The translations under genes were made by a program, and so were the position numbers. Under the pieces are notes generated by a model, which was not told the origin of the DNA, made no database searches, and saw nothing but the letters and a program-made list of their open reading frames with translations. Below, one piece after another: positions 40,089 through 48,038 of a DNA stretch of 64,000 bases (position 1 is the first letter of the stretch; the number at the start of each line of letters is the position of its first letter). The stretch lies in NCBI RefSeq assembly GCF_900187615.1, contig NZ_FYDO01000011.1, forward strand, positions 116,849 through 180,848, read 5' to 3'. This DNA is from Pseudomonas sp. Irchel s3f7. GTDB taxonomy: Bacteria > Pseudomonadota > Gammaproteobacteria > Pseudomonadales > Pseudomonadaceae.

Positions 40089-40448
40089 ATGGCCGAGGAA
40101 CAGCAGGAGCTGACGGCGGAAGCCAAAAAGCAACGCAAGAAACGCGAAAAGAAAGCAGCGGACGATGCCAAAAAGGGCATCGGGCGCTTACAGGTTGAAG
40201 TCGCCGGCGTGTTCATGGCGGACCTCAAGCGCTTGATGAAGGACCACGGCTTTAACAACCAGCAGGAGGTGTATCAGAACTTGCTGCGCAATGTGATCGC
40301 CGCCGACTTCGAAACTGCAGAATGGATGCTTCGCTGTGTCACGACACCTTATGAAATCCCTGAAAAGGTGTCGCGAGCATTTTACGAAAAGAGCATGGCC
40401 GAACTGGCGGCCGACCCGGGCGACGAAATAGTTAAGCCGGATGCTTAG
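40089..40448 (+). CDS. Phage protein with charged N-terminus and RHH-like C-terminus
   Basis: The protein has 119 residues. The N-terminus is a Lys/Glu/Ala coiled coil (about 8-35); the rest, LQVEVAGVFMADLKRLMKDH and NNQQEVYQNLLRNVIAADFE, resembles ribbon-helix-helix folds. Convergent with the next gene, sharing four bases at the stop codons. Function unknown. Confidence 0.6.
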   Translation: MAEEQQELTAEAKKQRKKREKKAADDAKKGIGRLQVEVAGVFMADLKRLMKDHGFNNQQEVYQNLLRNVIAADFETAEWMLRCVTTPYEIPEKVSRAFYEKSMAELAADPGDEIVKPDA

Positions 40449-40912
40449 AGAAAGTACACATCCTCTGGCTTGAACTCGCGCCGTACAGAGTGCGATTCGG
40501 ATGGACAGTCGGAATGACCGACAAGCCCCTTCCAGAATTCATCATCAAACCAGCCCAACAGATAAAAATAATGGCAGGCGTCGATCAACGTTCCTCGCTC
40601 CCACTCCGAGCCAGAACTTGCAAGACCTTGAATGTCGTAATGGTCTTCAAGCCCATAAAAGGAGATCTTCTCCTTTTTTAACCACTTTTCGTCCAAAAAT
40701 TTTGCCAGTTCAGATACCTGCTCTTCGCTGATTGCAAACTGCTCTTTGTACGGTTCATGCCAAGGCGCGCCATCATTACCAATGGGGTAAACACCATTGT
40801 CCCAAGCATACGCGTAGGCAGGCGTGATGTTTTTTCCGGAGCGATCGCTCGTAAAGAGCGTGAGCAGTTGAAATTTCTGAAGATTGAAAAGCATTTCTGC
40901 AGTAGCTGACAT
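40445..40912 (-). CDS. Cargo-type protein on the opposite strand of the early operon
   Basis: The protein has 155 residues from MSATAEMLFNLQKFQLLTLF, behind AAGGAGAG. Aromatic-rich (ACHYFYLLGWFDDEFWKGL; YAYAWDNGVYPIGNDG), no membrane segment. It runs against the early operon between an RHH-like gene and the methyltransferase and has somewhat lower GC, which suggests an inserted, lysogen-expressed gene. Family not recognised. Confidence 0.6.
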   Translation of the reverse strand: MSATAEMLFNLQKFQLLTLFTSDRSGKNITPAYAYAWDNGVYPIGNDGAPWHEPYKEQFAISEEQVSELAKFLDEKWLKKEKISFYGLEDHYDIQGLASSGSEWERGTLIDACHYFYLLGWFDDEFWKGLVGHSDCPSESHSVRREFKPEDVYFL

Positions 40913-40995
40913 TTTCTCTCCTTGCTCCGGCCCTATGCCGGACCAAACACAAATACCCCACTTCAACGAATCACGCCAGCCGGCGAGGATCCCCT

Positions 40996-43044
40996 ATGTC
41001 CGCACAACAGAAGAAACACCCCTTCGATTTCAAAACTCAATACGGACTCGGCTTCAGCACTCAGGACGATGAGATCGTTGTCGACTTCTTCTGTGGTGGT
41101 GGCGGCGCCGGTACCGGCTTGGAAATGGGCTTGGGTCGCGCGGTGAATGTCGCGAAAAACCACAGCCCCCAAGCGATCAGCATGCATACCGTGAATCACC
41201 CGGGCGCCGTGCACTTCACCACCGACGTGTTCGAGGGTGATCCGGATACCGAGTGCGGCGGCAAGGCCGTTGGCTGGTTCCACATGTCACCTGATTGCAC
41301 ACACCACAGTCAGGCCGCCGGTGGCCAGCCGCGTAAGCGCGAGATCCGGAACCTGTCGTGGATCGGTCTGAAGTGGGCCGGCAAGAAGAAGCCCCGCGTC
41401 ATCAGCCTCGAGAACGTTAAGCAGATTTTGCAGTGGGGCAGACTGATCGCCAAGCGCGACAAGGATACCGGCCGGGTGGTGAAACTTGGCGGCGAAGTTG
41501 CTGCACCTGGCGAGGTTGTTCCGGTCGGCCAGCAGTTCCTCATCCCGGATCCGAAGCAGCGCGGCCGTACATGGCGCCGCTTCGTAGCTCTGCTCGAAGC
41601 GATGGGCTACGTCGTAGAATGGAAGGTAATCAAGGCCTGCGACTTCGGCGCTCCAACGAGCCGGGAACGCCTGTTCATGATTGCCCGCTGCGACGGCCAG
41701 CCAATCGTTTGGCCGGAGCCAACCCACGCCAAGAACCCGATCAAGGGCCAGCAGAAGTGGAAGACCGCCGCTGAGTGCATCGACTTCACCGACCTGGGCA
41801 AAAGCATCTTCGGTCGCAAGAAAGACCTGGCCCCGGCCACACTACGGCGCGTTGCCAAGGGAATGAAGAAGTTCGTCATAGATAGCGCGGCGCCGTTCAT
41901 TGTGCCGATTGCCAACTGGTCAGGGGAAGCGGTGCAGTCGGCCGACGAGCCGCTGCGCACCGTCACCTCATACCCGAAGGGCGGCGCCTTCTCAGTAGTG
42001 AGCCCGATCATCGCACCGGCAACGCACCAGGGCAGCGATCGCATCAATGACCCGCTCGACCCTCTGCCGACGGTGACTTGTGCGAACCGCGGCGAGCTGA
42101 CGCTGATCAGCCCATTGATGGTCGGGGCCGGTGGCCCGGAGTACTCCGGCAAGCCGGTGGGCATGGACCAGCCAGTGGGCACGTTGATGACGCAGAACCA
42201 TCGAGCGCTGGCCTCGGCCTGCATCGTCCAGGCCGGGCACGGCGAGGGCTCTGGCGCAAACAAGCGCCGCTCCCACGGAGTGAACGACATCTGCGGTCCG
42301 ATCGGCACCGTCACTGCCAGCGGCGGCGGCCAATCCGTCAGCGCCGCTGTGATGATCCAGGCCAACGGCGGATTCAACGCCACACACGCCAAGGGTATGC
42401 ACGAACCGATGACCACGGTTACCAACACCGGCAGCCAGCAGCAACTGGCGGTGGCGAACCTGGTGCACCTGCGCGGCAACTGCGATGCACGGGACGTGAA
42501 CGACCCGCTGCACACCGTCAGCGCTGGCGGCCAGCACCACGGCTTGGTCAGCGCGTTCATTGAGCGGGCATTCGGCGGCAGCGTTGGACCGGGCCTGGAC
42601 GATCCGGCACCGACCATCACGGCCGGCGGCGGTGGCAAGATCTCGCTGGTGTCGCTCACCCTGTCACCGGAGCACGAAACAGGAGCCCTCCGGGTCGCTG
42701 CGTTCCTGATCAGCTACTACGGCACCGAGAACATCAGCGCTTGCGACTCGCCGGCGCCGACGATCACCACCAAGGACCGCCTCGCCATGGTCACCGTGAT
42801 GGTGAAGGGTACGCCCTATGTGATCGTCGACATCTGCCTGCGGATGCTGAAACCGGCCGAGCTGTACAAAGCCCAGGGCTTTCCCGCCGACTACATCATC
42901 AGCCACGGTGCCGACGGCAAGCCATTCACCAAGACTCAGCAGGTGCACATGTGCGGCAACAGTGTCAGCCCACCGCCAATGGCGGCACTGGCCCGGGCCA
43001 ATGACCCATGGCGCGTTGCCGAGCGCCAAGCCGAAGCAGCATAA
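40996..43044 (+). CDS. DNA cytosine-5 methyltransferase with repeated target region
   Basis: The protein has 682 residues. Motif I DFFCGGGGAGTGLEMG (30-45), motif IV SPDCTHHS with catalytic Cys101, motif VI SLENV (137-141), motif VIII GAPTSRERLFM (218-228), motif X GNSV (654-657). Between VIII and X, residues about 317-595 carry eight copies of a unit starting D-x-P-x-x-T-V/I-T and ending in a hydrophobic strand, at spacings of 33-49 residues; ordinary enzymes have one. No restriction partner is present, so it is an orphan enzyme, probably protecting phage DNA. Confidence 0.92.
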   Translation: MSAQQKKHPFDFKTQYGLGFSTQDDEIVVDFFCGGGGAGTGLEMGLGRAVNVAKNHSPQAISMHTVNHPGAVHFTTDVFEGDPDTECGGKAVGWFHMSPDCTHHSQAAGGQPRKREIRNLSWIGLKWAGKKKPRVISLENVKQILQWGRLIAKRDKDTGRVVKLGGEVAAPGEVVPVGQQFLIPDPKQRGRTWRRFVALLEAMGYVVEWKVIKACDFGAPTSRERLFMIARCDGQPIVWPEPTHAKNPIKGQQKWKTAAECIDFTDLGKSIFGRKKDLAPATLRRVAKGMKKFVIDSAAPFIVPIANWSGEAVQSADEPLRTVTSYPKGGAFSVVSPIIAPATHQGSDRINDPLDPLPTVTCANRGELTLISPLMVGAGGPEYSGKPVGMDQPVGTLMTQNHRALASACIVQAGHGEGSGANKRRSHGVNDICGPIGTVTASGGGQSVSAAVMIQANGGFNATHAKGMHEPMTTVTNTGSQQQLAVANLVHLRGNCDARDVNDPLHTVSAGGQHHGLVSAFIERAFGGSVGPGLDDPAPTITAGGGGKISLVSLTLSPEHETGALRVAAFLISYYGTENISACDSPAPTITTKDRLAMVTVMVKGTPYVIVDICLRMLKPAELYKAQGFPADYIISHGADGKPFTKTQQVHMCGNSVSPPPMAALARANDPWRVAERQAEAA

Positions 43045-43091
43045 CCACCCACCATTCCACCGCCCGGGCATGCCCCGGCATAGGACGCCCC

Positions 43092-43400
43092 ATGCCCACA
43101 GAAAACAAACCGGCTGAAGCTGGCTTTGACCTGAACACGCCCGATGGCGGACGCGGTTACATCGCCGACCTGTTCAAGACCGTGCTCAGGCGTCACGACT
43201 ATCGCCAGTACATCACTGAGCGGCTGGCCGGTGACTTCGCGTGCACGCTGGCTCAGCACTTCGAACGCATCACGGCCGAACGTGACGCCCTACAGCGGCG
43301 CCTGAACGCAGCGGATCAGCGGATTGATGATCTGTTAGCAGAAATTGCAACAGTGCGGCAAGGCCCCTGCAAGATGATCGTCGGGGACGAACTGCCATGA
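43092..43400 (+). CDS. Small early phage protein with coiled coil
   Basis: The protein has 102 residues from MPTENKPAEAGFDLNTPDGG. C-terminal coiled coil (ERITAERDALQRRLNAADQR). Overlaps the next gene by four bases. Function unknown. Confidence 0.6.
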   Translation: MPTENKPAEAGFDLNTPDGGRGYIADLFKTVLRRHDYRQYITERLAGDFACTLAQHFERITAERDALQRRLNAADQRIDDLLAEIATVRQGPCKMIVGDELP

Positions 43401-43633
43401 GCCGCTTCATCGCGGTTTTCCACTACTGGTTCGTCGATAGCAAAGGATTCACCGTGCTGGAATATGACGGCGATCACCAGCGTGCTGACGAGCAGGCCGC
43501 CAAATACCTGCGGGATACCGCCGGAGACTTCAATCGCGGTGACTACACGCTGGTTGAAATCGACGATACCGAGCATCTGTCCCGCCGCCTGACCTGGCGT
43601 GAACGGATCACCGGCAAGCTCGAAACGCAGTAA
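43397..43633 (+). CDS. Small early phage protein
   Basis: The protein has 78 residues starting MSRFIAVFHYWFVDSKGFTV. A compact alpha/beta protein (EYDGDHQRADEQAAKYLRDT), no membrane segment. Translationally coupled to the preceding gene. Function unknown. Confidence 0.55.
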   Translation: MSRFIAVFHYWFVDSKGFTVLEYDGDHQRADEQAAKYLRDTAGDFNRGDYTLVEIDDTEHLSRRLTWRERITGKLETQ

Positions 43634-43679
43634 CCCCCTCCCCCTTCAAAGTCAGCCGCTATAGCGGCAAGGAACCCGC

Positions 43680-43922
43680 ATGACCGCAGTGACAGATCAC
43701 GACGTCGAGTTCGCGCAAGCCGTCGTCGCGTTGGCGCGCAAGCACGGCATGACCGGTATCTCGATGGAGTTCCGGCAAAACTTCGACCTTTCCCAATCGA
43801 CCGGCTGCTACTGCGGCAAGCGGATCACCTGGTCTGAAGGACGTCACGGTGACGAAGCGACAATCAAATTCCGCACTGAGGCCGAGGCATCGTTTCCAGA
43901 AAAAGCGAAGGTGACGCCATGA
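43680..43922 (+). CDS. Small early phage protein
   Basis: The protein has 80 residues starting MTAVTDHDVEFAQAVVALAR. A central CYCGKRITW could bind metal but has only two cysteines. ATGA overlap with a 17-codon frame. Function unknown. Confidence 0.55.
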   Translation: MTAVTDHDVEFAQAVVALARKHGMTGISMEFRQNFDLSQSTGCYCGKRITWSEGRHGDEATIKFRTEAEASFPEKAKVTP

Positions 43923-43972
43923 TCGCCCTCGCCTGGTTCGCCTACGTGTATTGCTACAGGGGGAGGCGGTGA
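43919..43972 (+). CDS. Possible 17-residue coupling peptide
   Basis: MIALAWFAYVYCYRGRR, start overlapping the preceding stop (ATGA) and stop overlapping the next start (TGATG). The next gene's ribosome site (AGGGGGAGG) lies inside it. The tight overlaps suggest a translated coupling peptide or micro-protein. Confidence 0.35.
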   Translation: MIALAWFAYVYCYRGRR

Positions 43973-44397
43973 TGATCGTTAAAATCGCATTCGATCCGGC
44001 CAATCTAAAAGCTGAAGACGAAGCCTGGCCAGCGTTCAACACGGGCGGTCTCACCCTCAAGATCTGGGCGCTCTACAAAAAACACTTCGTCACTTCCCAG
44101 CACTTCCGCGACTCCTTGGTGCAGATGGCTGAGCTGTTTGAGCGAATGCTCGACATCGATGACCACGAAGTTCGGCCATACATGAACATCGACGAGTTCA
44201 TGGGTTACCTCGGTGCCTGCGGCATTTACGGAACAGTGGTCGGGCCACGCCATAAAGAAATGGCTGAGTGGGTGGTCAGGTACTGGGACTATTTCAACCT
44301 CTCAACACAACGAGCAGTGACCCTCCAGTTCAAGGTCGTGAAAGAAGTCGATGAGACTTTAACGGTCTGCGGCTTCGGCCCAGCCACCGCCGCTTAA
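43972..44397 (+). CDS. Phage protein of unknown function
   Basis: The protein has 141 residues from MIVKIAFDPANLKAEDEAWP, behind GGGGGAGGCGG. Helical, with RPYMNIDEFMGYLGACGIYG and RYWDYFNLSTQRAVTL. Last of the coupled early run before the minus-strand membrane gene. Family not recognised. Confidence 0.6.
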   Translation: MIVKIAFDPANLKAEDEAWPAFNTGGLTLKIWALYKKHFVTSQHFRDSLVQMAELFERMLDIDDHEVRPYMNIDEFMGYLGACGIYGTVVGPRHKEMAEWVVRYWDYFNLSTQRAVTLQFKVVKEVDETLTVCGFGPATAA

Positions 44398-44435
44398 CCC
44401 CTCTTCCACCTACCAGCCTGCCGGTGAACAGCTTG

Positions 44436-44612
44436 CTACTTATTCCGCTGCATCCATCCAACCATCAATAACGTGCCACCTGAGACGAATAAGCCAAAAG
44501 CCAAGTAGCCGACGCTGTCACCCCGAAGCAAATGATTCAGGCAAACGCCGAGCCCGAAAATAGCCATTAGCAGCCCAATGACAAAAATTGGGGTTCGAAT
44601 CGCCTTATTCAT
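44436..44612 (-). CDS. Small two-helix membrane protein (cargo-type)
   Basis: The protein has 58 residues from MNKAIRTPIFVIGLLMAIFG, with GGGAG 6 bases upstream. Two hydrophobic helices (8-24, 36-53) with a short charged turn. It runs opposite to the early genes near the integrase, as lysogen-expressed cargo often does. Function unknown. Confidence 0.6.
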   Translation of the reverse strand: MNKAIRTPIFVIGLLMAIFGLGVCLNHLLRGDSVGYLAFGLFVSGGTLLMVGWMQRNK

Positions 44613-44682
44613 CGCTAACTCCCGCTCAAGATCTATTTCATTAAACCATAGGCCTGCCGGTGAACGGCGGGGAGGAATTCGT

Positions 44683-44892
44683 ATGTCCGAACGAATCGCG
44701 TGCTCGCAATACGACGAGCGCCAGTCGAAATGCAAAAGCGGCTTCCCGCGCATCCATCCGACCTGCTGGGGTGGGCCGTCAGGCTGCCATGCATGCGGCG
44801 CCCAGCAAAGCACTCCGATGTGCATGCAGGAGGACCCGCCGTCCCATCACCTACGCGAGAACGGCCTACCTCTTGGATGGCCAGCACACTAA
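44683..44892 (+). CDS. Small cysteine-rich phage protein
   Basis: The protein has 69 residues from MSERIACSQYDERQSKCKSG, with GGAGGAATT upstream. Six cysteines (C7, C17, C28, C35, C38, C47) suggest zinc binding; HPTCWGGPSGCHACG is the core. No membrane segment. Function unknown; lies two genes before the integrase. Confidence 0.55.
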   Translation: MSERIACSQYDERQSKCKSGFPRIHPTCWGGPSGCHACGAQQSTPMCMQEDPPSHHLRENGLPLGWPAH

Positions 44893-44929
44893 CCACCTTC
44901 TGCCGCCACGCGCGGCATGGAGCATCATC

Positions 44930-45163
44930 ATGGCAAAAGTCATTGCCCAGATTACGGTAAAGCTCCCGCGCCTGATGGAGGTGAGCGAGTACAGAAAGTT
45001 GCGCTACGCCGGCGGTAAGCCGAGTGTGCAGCAGCTGAAAAAATGGATTGAGGAAGGCGAAGTGATTGGAGAGGTAAAGGGCGGGATGTACTTCGTAGAT
45101 TTGCAGGCGGCCGTGATTGGATCGAACGATCCGTTGCTCGCCAAGATGATGGAGGTGGGCTAA
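44930..45163 (+). CDS. xis: Excisionase
   Basis: The protein has 77 residues from MAKVIAQITVKLPRLMEVSE. The segment YRKLRYAGGKPSVQQLKKWI, then EEGEVIGEVKGGMYFVDLQA fits winged-helix phage excisionases; the conserved wing is GGMYFVD. It overlaps the integrase start by one base, and would bend attR DNA to direct excision. Confidence 0.78.
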   Translation: MAKVIAQITVKLPRLMEVSEYRKLRYAGGKPSVQQLKKWIEEGEVIGEVKGGMYFVDLQAAVIGSNDPLLAKMMEVG

Positions 45164-46302
45164 TGGCTCCGCCGCGCGCCAGGACAGTGAAGAACCGGGA
45201 CCTGCCAGCGAATCTCTACCCGAACGGGAAGTACTGGCAGTACAAAAACCCGATCACCGGCAAGAAGACCAGCATCAATAAGCCAATGGCCGAGGCCATC
45301 AAGCTGGCCAATGCCGCCAACGCCAAGCTGCTGCCGCTGCTGGCAGACGACGGGGCGTTGCTGGCGATGATCACCGGTGACGCGGCGCCGAAGTTCAGCG
45401 GCTGCCTGGAGCGCTTCGAAAAGGAATGGCTGACCACCAAAACTTACGCCGCGAGCACGCTGAAGGAAATCAAATTCAAGTTGGCCCGGTACCGCGAGGA
45501 TCTGGGCGACTTGATGATGGGGCAGTTGGATGTGCTGACTATCGCGGAGTACCTGGATGGTTTCGAGAACAATGCCTACACGAAGCACCGTGGGCTGCTG
45601 GTCCAGGTGTTCGCGTTCGCCGTGGCCAAGGGTCTGTGCGATCGCAACTCCGCCGAGCTGACCTTGGTCAAGAAGGAGGCCGAGAAGAAGCGCCAGCGCC
45701 ATACCGTTGAGGGGCTGAACACGATTCTGGAATACGTGGGGACACCGATCTGGTTGAAACGCGCCATTCGGCTTGGGTTGCTGAGTCTTCAGCGGCGGGA
45801 GGATATCGTGGTGTGGCCGAAATCGGCCGTGGACCTCGAGCAGAACACCATCAAGGTATCGCCCGGGAAGACGCAGAACTACGGAAAGCCTGTGCACCTT
45901 GAGATCGTCATGGGCCAGGCACTGCGGGAGGTCGTTCTGGACTGCATAAAGTCGCCGGTCGTCTGCCCTTACCTGATCCATTACTCGCCGAAAGCACGCA
46001 AGCGGAGTCAGCTGGACGCCAAGCTACACTGGAATGCGGTGACAGCGGACTACCTGACCAAGTCATTCGCCCAGGCGCGGGACGATTCACACGCTTACGA
46101 CAACATACCAGCCGGCGAGCGCCCTACCTTTCACGAGATCCGGGCTCTCGGCGCGTGGCTGTATGAGCAACAGGGTTTCGAGCAGGAATACATCCAAGGC
46201 TTGATGGGTCACGCTGACGTGAAGATGACCGAGCACTACCAAGCGGGGCACGGTGATGAAGCGGTGGTTTATATGAAGGTGAAAGCAGACCTGAAGGTGT
46301 AG
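45163..46302 (+). CDS. int: Phage integrase (tyrosine recombinase)
   Basis: The protein has 379 residues. The N-terminal arm-binding domain (LPANLYPNGKYWQYKNPITG) is lambda Int-like; a core-binding SAM-like domain spans about 75-170; the catalytic domain holds R in LSLQRREDIVVW, H-x-x-R in FHEIRALGAWLYEQQG, H in LMGHADVKMTEHY with the Tyr nucleophile. It lies 112 bases from the tRNA-Val gene it uses as target, with arm-type repeats in between. Confidence 0.95.
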   Translation: MAPPRARTVKNRDLPANLYPNGKYWQYKNPITGKKTSINKPMAEAIKLANAANAKLLPLLADDGALLAMITGDAAPKFSGCLERFEKEWLTTKTYAASTLKEIKFKLARYREDLGDLMMGQLDVLTIAEYLDGFENNAYTKHRGLLVQVFAFAVAKGLCDRNSAELTLVKKEAEKKRQRHTVEGLNTILEYVGTPIWLKRAIRLGLLSLQRREDIVVWPKSAVDLEQNTIKVSPGKTQNYGKPVHLEIVMGQALREVVLDCIKSPVVCPYLIHYSPKARKRSQLDAKLHWNAVTADYLTKSFAQARDDSHAYDNIPAGERPTFHEIRALGAWLYEQQGFEQEYIQGLMGHADVKMTEHYQAGHGDEAVVYMKVKADLKV

Positions 46303-46313
46303 CTCAGTGGTCG

Positions 46314-46345
46314 TTTGCCCAAAATATTCCCAAAGTTTGCCCAAA
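46314..46345 (+). repeat. Three direct repeats between int and the attachment site (arm sites)
   Basis: TTTGCCCAAA (46314), TATTCCCAAA (46325) and TTTGCCCAAA (46336) are exactly 11 bp apart, one helical turn. Position and phasing fit P'-arm binding sites for the integrase N-terminal domain. Confidence 0.6.
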
Positions 46346-46359
46346 GGCACACAACAAAA

Positions 46360-46385
46360 AAGGGCCCACCTTTCGGTGAGCCCTT
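46360..46385 (-). terminator. Terminator between int and tRNA-Val
   Basis: AAGGGC/GCCCTT and CACC/GGTG stem with a TTTC loop; six T on the minus strand. It would end the tRNA-Val transcript and may also stop int transcription. It is phage-side DNA, so the tRNA gene borrows a prophage terminator. Confidence 0.65.
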
Positions 46386-46414
46386 CTAGACCGCCCAGCA
46401 GAGCGGATTTTGTT

Positions 46415-46491
46415 TGGTAGGCGCGATTGGACTCGAACCAACGACCCCCACCATGTCAAGGTGGTGCTCTAACCAACTGAGCTACGTGCCT
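46415..46491 (-). tRNA. tRNA-Val (GAC), carrying attR
   Basis: 77 bases including an encoded CCA. The anticodon loop TTGACAT sits between CCACC and GGTGG, giving anticodon GAC. The T arm GTTGG-TTCGAGT-CCAAT is normal. The acceptor stem AGGCACG/CGCGCCT has an A5-C68 mismatch. The prophage begins at the 3' end, so the 3' part was supplied by the phage attP copy. The attR core must lie in this 3' half; its other copy (attL) is outside the window. Confidence 0.92.
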
Positions 46492-46675
46492 GCTGTGAGG
46501 CGGCATTCTACGGAATTCCGGAGGGGTGTCAACACCTTTTTTCGCGCTAACCCTATGAATATGCAAAATATTTAATTTCGCGAGTGCGAAGTGGATTTTC
46601 CGGGTGGCTGGCGGGGGATTTTTATCTCGGGTAGGATCAACGCACTCGTAAAATATATTAAACAGAGGCTGCCGG

Positions 46676-47959
46676 ATGGCGAACACTCCCTACCCAGAGT
46701 CCTACTACGCCGCATCGGCCAATGCGGTTCCGCCACGGCCGGCATTGCAGGATGAAGTCCAGACGGATGTCTGCGTGATCGGCGCCGGTTATACCGGGTT
46801 GTCCGCTGCCCTGTTCCTGCTGGAGAACGGTTTCAAGGTGACTGTACTCGAAGCGGCCAAGGTAGGTTTTGGGGCGTCGGGGCGTAACGGTGGCCAGATC
46901 GTTAACAGCTACAGCCGTGATATCGATGTGATCGAGCGCACCGTGGGCCCAAAACAGGCGCAGTTGCTGGGTCAGATGGCGTTCGAGGGTGGACGGATCA
47001 TTCGCGAGCGGGTTGCCACCTACAACATTCAATGCGATCTGAAGGACGGTGGCGTGTTCGCCGCCATGACTCCCAAGCAGATGGGTCATCTCGAGTCCCA
47101 GAAGCGTCTGTGGGAGCGATTCGGCCACACTCAACTCGAGCTGATGGATCAACGCCGAATTCGTGAAGTCGTGGCCTGCGATCAATATGTCGGTGGGATG
47201 CTCGACATGAGCGGCGGCCATATTCACCCGCTTAATCTGGTGCTGGGTGAAGCGGCGGCAGTCGAGTCCCTGGGTGGAACGATTTATGAACAATCGCCGG
47301 CGGTGCGCATCGAGCGCGGCGCGAACCCGGTAGTGCATACCCCGCAAGGCAAGGTCAGGGCCAAGTTCATCATCGTGGCCGGCAATGCCTATCTCGGCAA
47401 TCTGGTTCCGGAACTCGCCGCCAAATCGATGCCTTGCGGCACGCAGGTCATCACCACCGAGCCGTTGGGCGAAGAACTGGCGAAAGCCCTGCTGCCACAG
47501 GATTACTGCGTCGAAGACTGCAATTATCTGCTCGATTACTACCGCCTGAGCGGCGACAAGCGTCTGATTTTCGGTGGTGGCGTGGTGTATGGCGCGCGGG
47601 ATCCGGCGAACATCGAAGCGATCATTCGCCCGAAGATGCTCAAGGCGTTCCCGCAGCTCAAGGATGTGAAAATCGATTACGCCTGGACCGGCAATTTCCT
47701 GCTGACCCTGTCGCGCCTGCCCCAGGTCGGACGGTTGGGCGACAACATCTACTATTCCCAGGGCTGTAGTGGCCACGGCGTGACCTACACGCATTTGGCA
47801 GGCAAGGTATTGGCCGAAGCACTACGCGGTCAGGCAGAACGTTTTGATGCGTTTGCCGACCTCCCTCACTACCCATTCCCCGGCGGACAAATGCTGCGCA
47901 CGCCGTTTGCGGCATTGGGCGCGTGGTATTACGGGTTGCGGGACAAGTTCGGGTATTGA
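46676..47959 (+). CDS. pauB: Gamma-glutamylputrescine oxidase-type FAD oxidoreductase
   Basis: The protein has 427 residues. The Rossmann FAD motif VCVIGAGYTGLSAALFLLE (about 31-49) is followed by KVGFGASGRNGGQI, the second FAD contact of the DAO/glycine oxidase family. The C-terminus (GNIYYSQG-like, YSQGCSGHGVTYTHLAGKVL) matches the PuuB/PauB/OrdL group. It would oxidise gamma-glutamylated polyamines in putrescine breakdown. It is the first host gene right of the prophage and appears monocistronic; the substrate may be another amine. Confidence 0.8.
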   Translation: MANTPYPESYYAASANAVPPRPALQDEVQTDVCVIGAGYTGLSAALFLLENGFKVTVLEAAKVGFGASGRNGGQIVNSYSRDIDVIERTVGPKQAQLLGQMAFEGGRIIRERVATYNIQCDLKDGGVFAAMTPKQMGHLESQKRLWERFGHTQLELMDQRRIREVVACDQYVGGMLDMSGGHIHPLNLVLGEAAAVESLGGTIYEQSPAVRIERGANPVVHTPQGKVRAKFIIVAGNAYLGNLVPELAAKSMPCGTQVITTEPLGEELAKALLPQDYCVEDCNYLLDYYRLSGDKRLIFGGGVVYGARDPANIEAIIRPKMLKAFPQLKDVKIDYAWTGNFLLTLSRLPQVGRLGDNIYYSQGCSGHGVTYTHLAGKVLAEALRGQAERFDAFADLPHYPFPGGQMLRTPFAALGAWYYGLRDKFGY

Positions 47960-47976
47960 CTGCTAAAGATCAGCAT

Positions 47977-48010
47977 CGAAAGATCGCAGCCTTCGGCAGC
48001 GCCTACATGG
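47977..48010. repeat. Pseudomonas REP element
   Basis: The minus strand reads CATGTAGGCGCTGCCGAAGG then CTGCGATCTTT, a REP unit of the type abundant in fluorescent Pseudomonas. It lies between convergent genes pauB and xdhC-like. Confidence 0.65.
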
Positions 48011-48038
48011 GAATGCGTTTGGCTGCGTTCTTCTGATC

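Noticed and set aside
40007..40198. Short basic frame starting on a TGATG overlap after the HTH gene
   Set aside because: Overlaps the better-supported next gene by 110 bases and has no ribosome site of its own.
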